From Nitrosopumilaceae archaeon (GTDB taxonomy: Archaea > Thermoproteota > Nitrososphaeria > Nitrososphaerales > Nitrosopumilaceae), in assembly GCA_007571225.1 (NCBI GenBank), contig RKRU01000207.1, forward strand, positions 1-6,752: a stretch of DNA of 6,752 nucleotides, given 5' to 3'. Every line of letters begins with the position of its first letter. Position 1 is the first letter of the stretch. This document shows positions 6,635 through 6,752 of the stretch, one piece after another. The translations under genes were made by a program, and so were the position numbers. The notes under the pieces are model-generated. The model worked only from the letters and a program-made list of their open reading frames with translations, did no database searches and was not told the DNA's origin.

Positions 6635-6670
6635 GGGAATTATATACAAAAGTTCAAAGCTGTACAATAA
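6578..6670 (+). CDS. Possible 30-residue proline-rich small protein, unproven
   Basis: From GTG at 6578 to TAA at 6668-6670 a 30-residue frame can be read. It contains NGEATPPAPPPGGPKMGN and then ends YIQKFKAVQ. The Pro-rich linker followed by a short basic, possibly amphipathic end looks more protein-like than chance frames nearby. The frame is open back to 6557, so it could also be the tail of a decayed gene. Against it: no clear ribosome-binding sequence, a non-ATG start, a competing short frame from ATG 6588, and a TATA-like element at 6640-6646 inside it. I do not recognise a family. Confidence 0.15.
   Translation: MSANGEATPPAPPPGGPKMGNYIQKFKAVQ
6602..6624. repeat. Perfect inverted repeat (7-bp stem, 9-nt loop)
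   Basis: CCACCTG (6602-6608) and CAGGTGG (6618-6624) are exact reverse complements. The loop contains another CCACCT, which gives an alternative 6-bp pairing with AGGTGG. The right arm overlaps the start of the second 15-nt direct repeat. It may be a structural RNA element, or just a result of Pro and Gly codons if the short frame at 6578-6670 is real. Confidence 0.5.
6638..6650 (+). promoter_or_regulatory. TATA-like element, candidate promoter for something to the right
   Basis: AATTATATACAAA contains TTATATA, close to the archaeal TATA-box consensus, in a locally AT-rich spot. Transcription rightward would begin near 6668. No open frame of any length begins in the remaining 85 bases, so the product would be a gene beyond the window or a small RNA. 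The element is nearly symmetrical and could also work leftward, although no gene lies in that direction before the terminator. Confidence 0.3.
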
Positions 6671-6752
6671 CCCAATTCTTCTGAGAACGTGATGGCGTAA
6701 AGGGGGCATGGCATGAGAAGTGATATTATCTGAGACTGGTCAGTGCCTGTCT

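Noticed and set aside
6482..6709. 75-codon open frame on the minus strand after the surface-protein gene
   Set aside because: It has no recognisable features, and its end reaches into the T-rich terminator region. A strong GGAGGTG-like string on the minus strand near 6612-6618 is not followed by a usable open frame.

Overview
The window comes from an archaeon, most likely a member of the Thaumarchaeota (Nitrososphaerota). The evidence is an rpoH-rpoB-rpoA RNA polymerase cluster of archaeal type with an unsplit B subunit, archaeal-style T-rich termination and TATA-like elements, and a surface protein ending in the PEFG sorting motif that is characteristic of this phylum. Base composition is moderate to GC-rich, and isoleucine is often encoded by ATA. 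From memory this fits a Cenarchaeum-like sponge symbiont better than an AT-rich free-living Nitrosopumilus, but that genus-level guess is inference.

Left three quarters (1-5006, minus strand): a tightly packed operon read right to left. It holds rpoH (4755-5006, TTG start), rpoB (1398-4751, GTG start, 3 nt after the rpoH stop) and the 5' part of rpoA (1398 down to 1, ATG overlapping the rpoB stop by one base). The rpoA fragment has 466 codons and leaves the window immediately after the catalytic NADFDGD magnesium-binding loop. All three genes have purine-rich ribosome-binding sequences at sensible spacing. Their products are subunits of one enzyme: H is the RPB5-like assembly subunit, and B and A form the catalytic cleft.

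Middle (5007-5568): a long divergent intergenic region. It contains a TATA-like promoter for the polymerase operon and, just upstream of it, a GC-rich array of two interleaved repeat families (a 26-mer and a 12-mer, 5124-5277) with a perfect 8-bp hairpin. Further right are a 14-nt tandem direct repeat (5452-5480) and an AT-rich promoter region for the rightward gene.

Right (5569-6462, plus strand): a 297-residue secreted or surface-anchored protein with a signal peptide, a beta-rich Ig-like region, an acidic second domain and a C-terminal PEFG-transmembrane-basic tail. It is followed by a T-rich terminator. The last 290 bases (6463-6752) hold no convincing gene. They do contain a 15-nt direct repeat, a 7-bp hairpin, a good TATA-like element and a very short open frame with protein-like composition.

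No mobile element, CRISPR array, tRNA or rRNA was recognised. The parts least explained by known biology are the repeat array between the polymerase promoter and the surface-protein gene, and the repeat-bearing 3' region.
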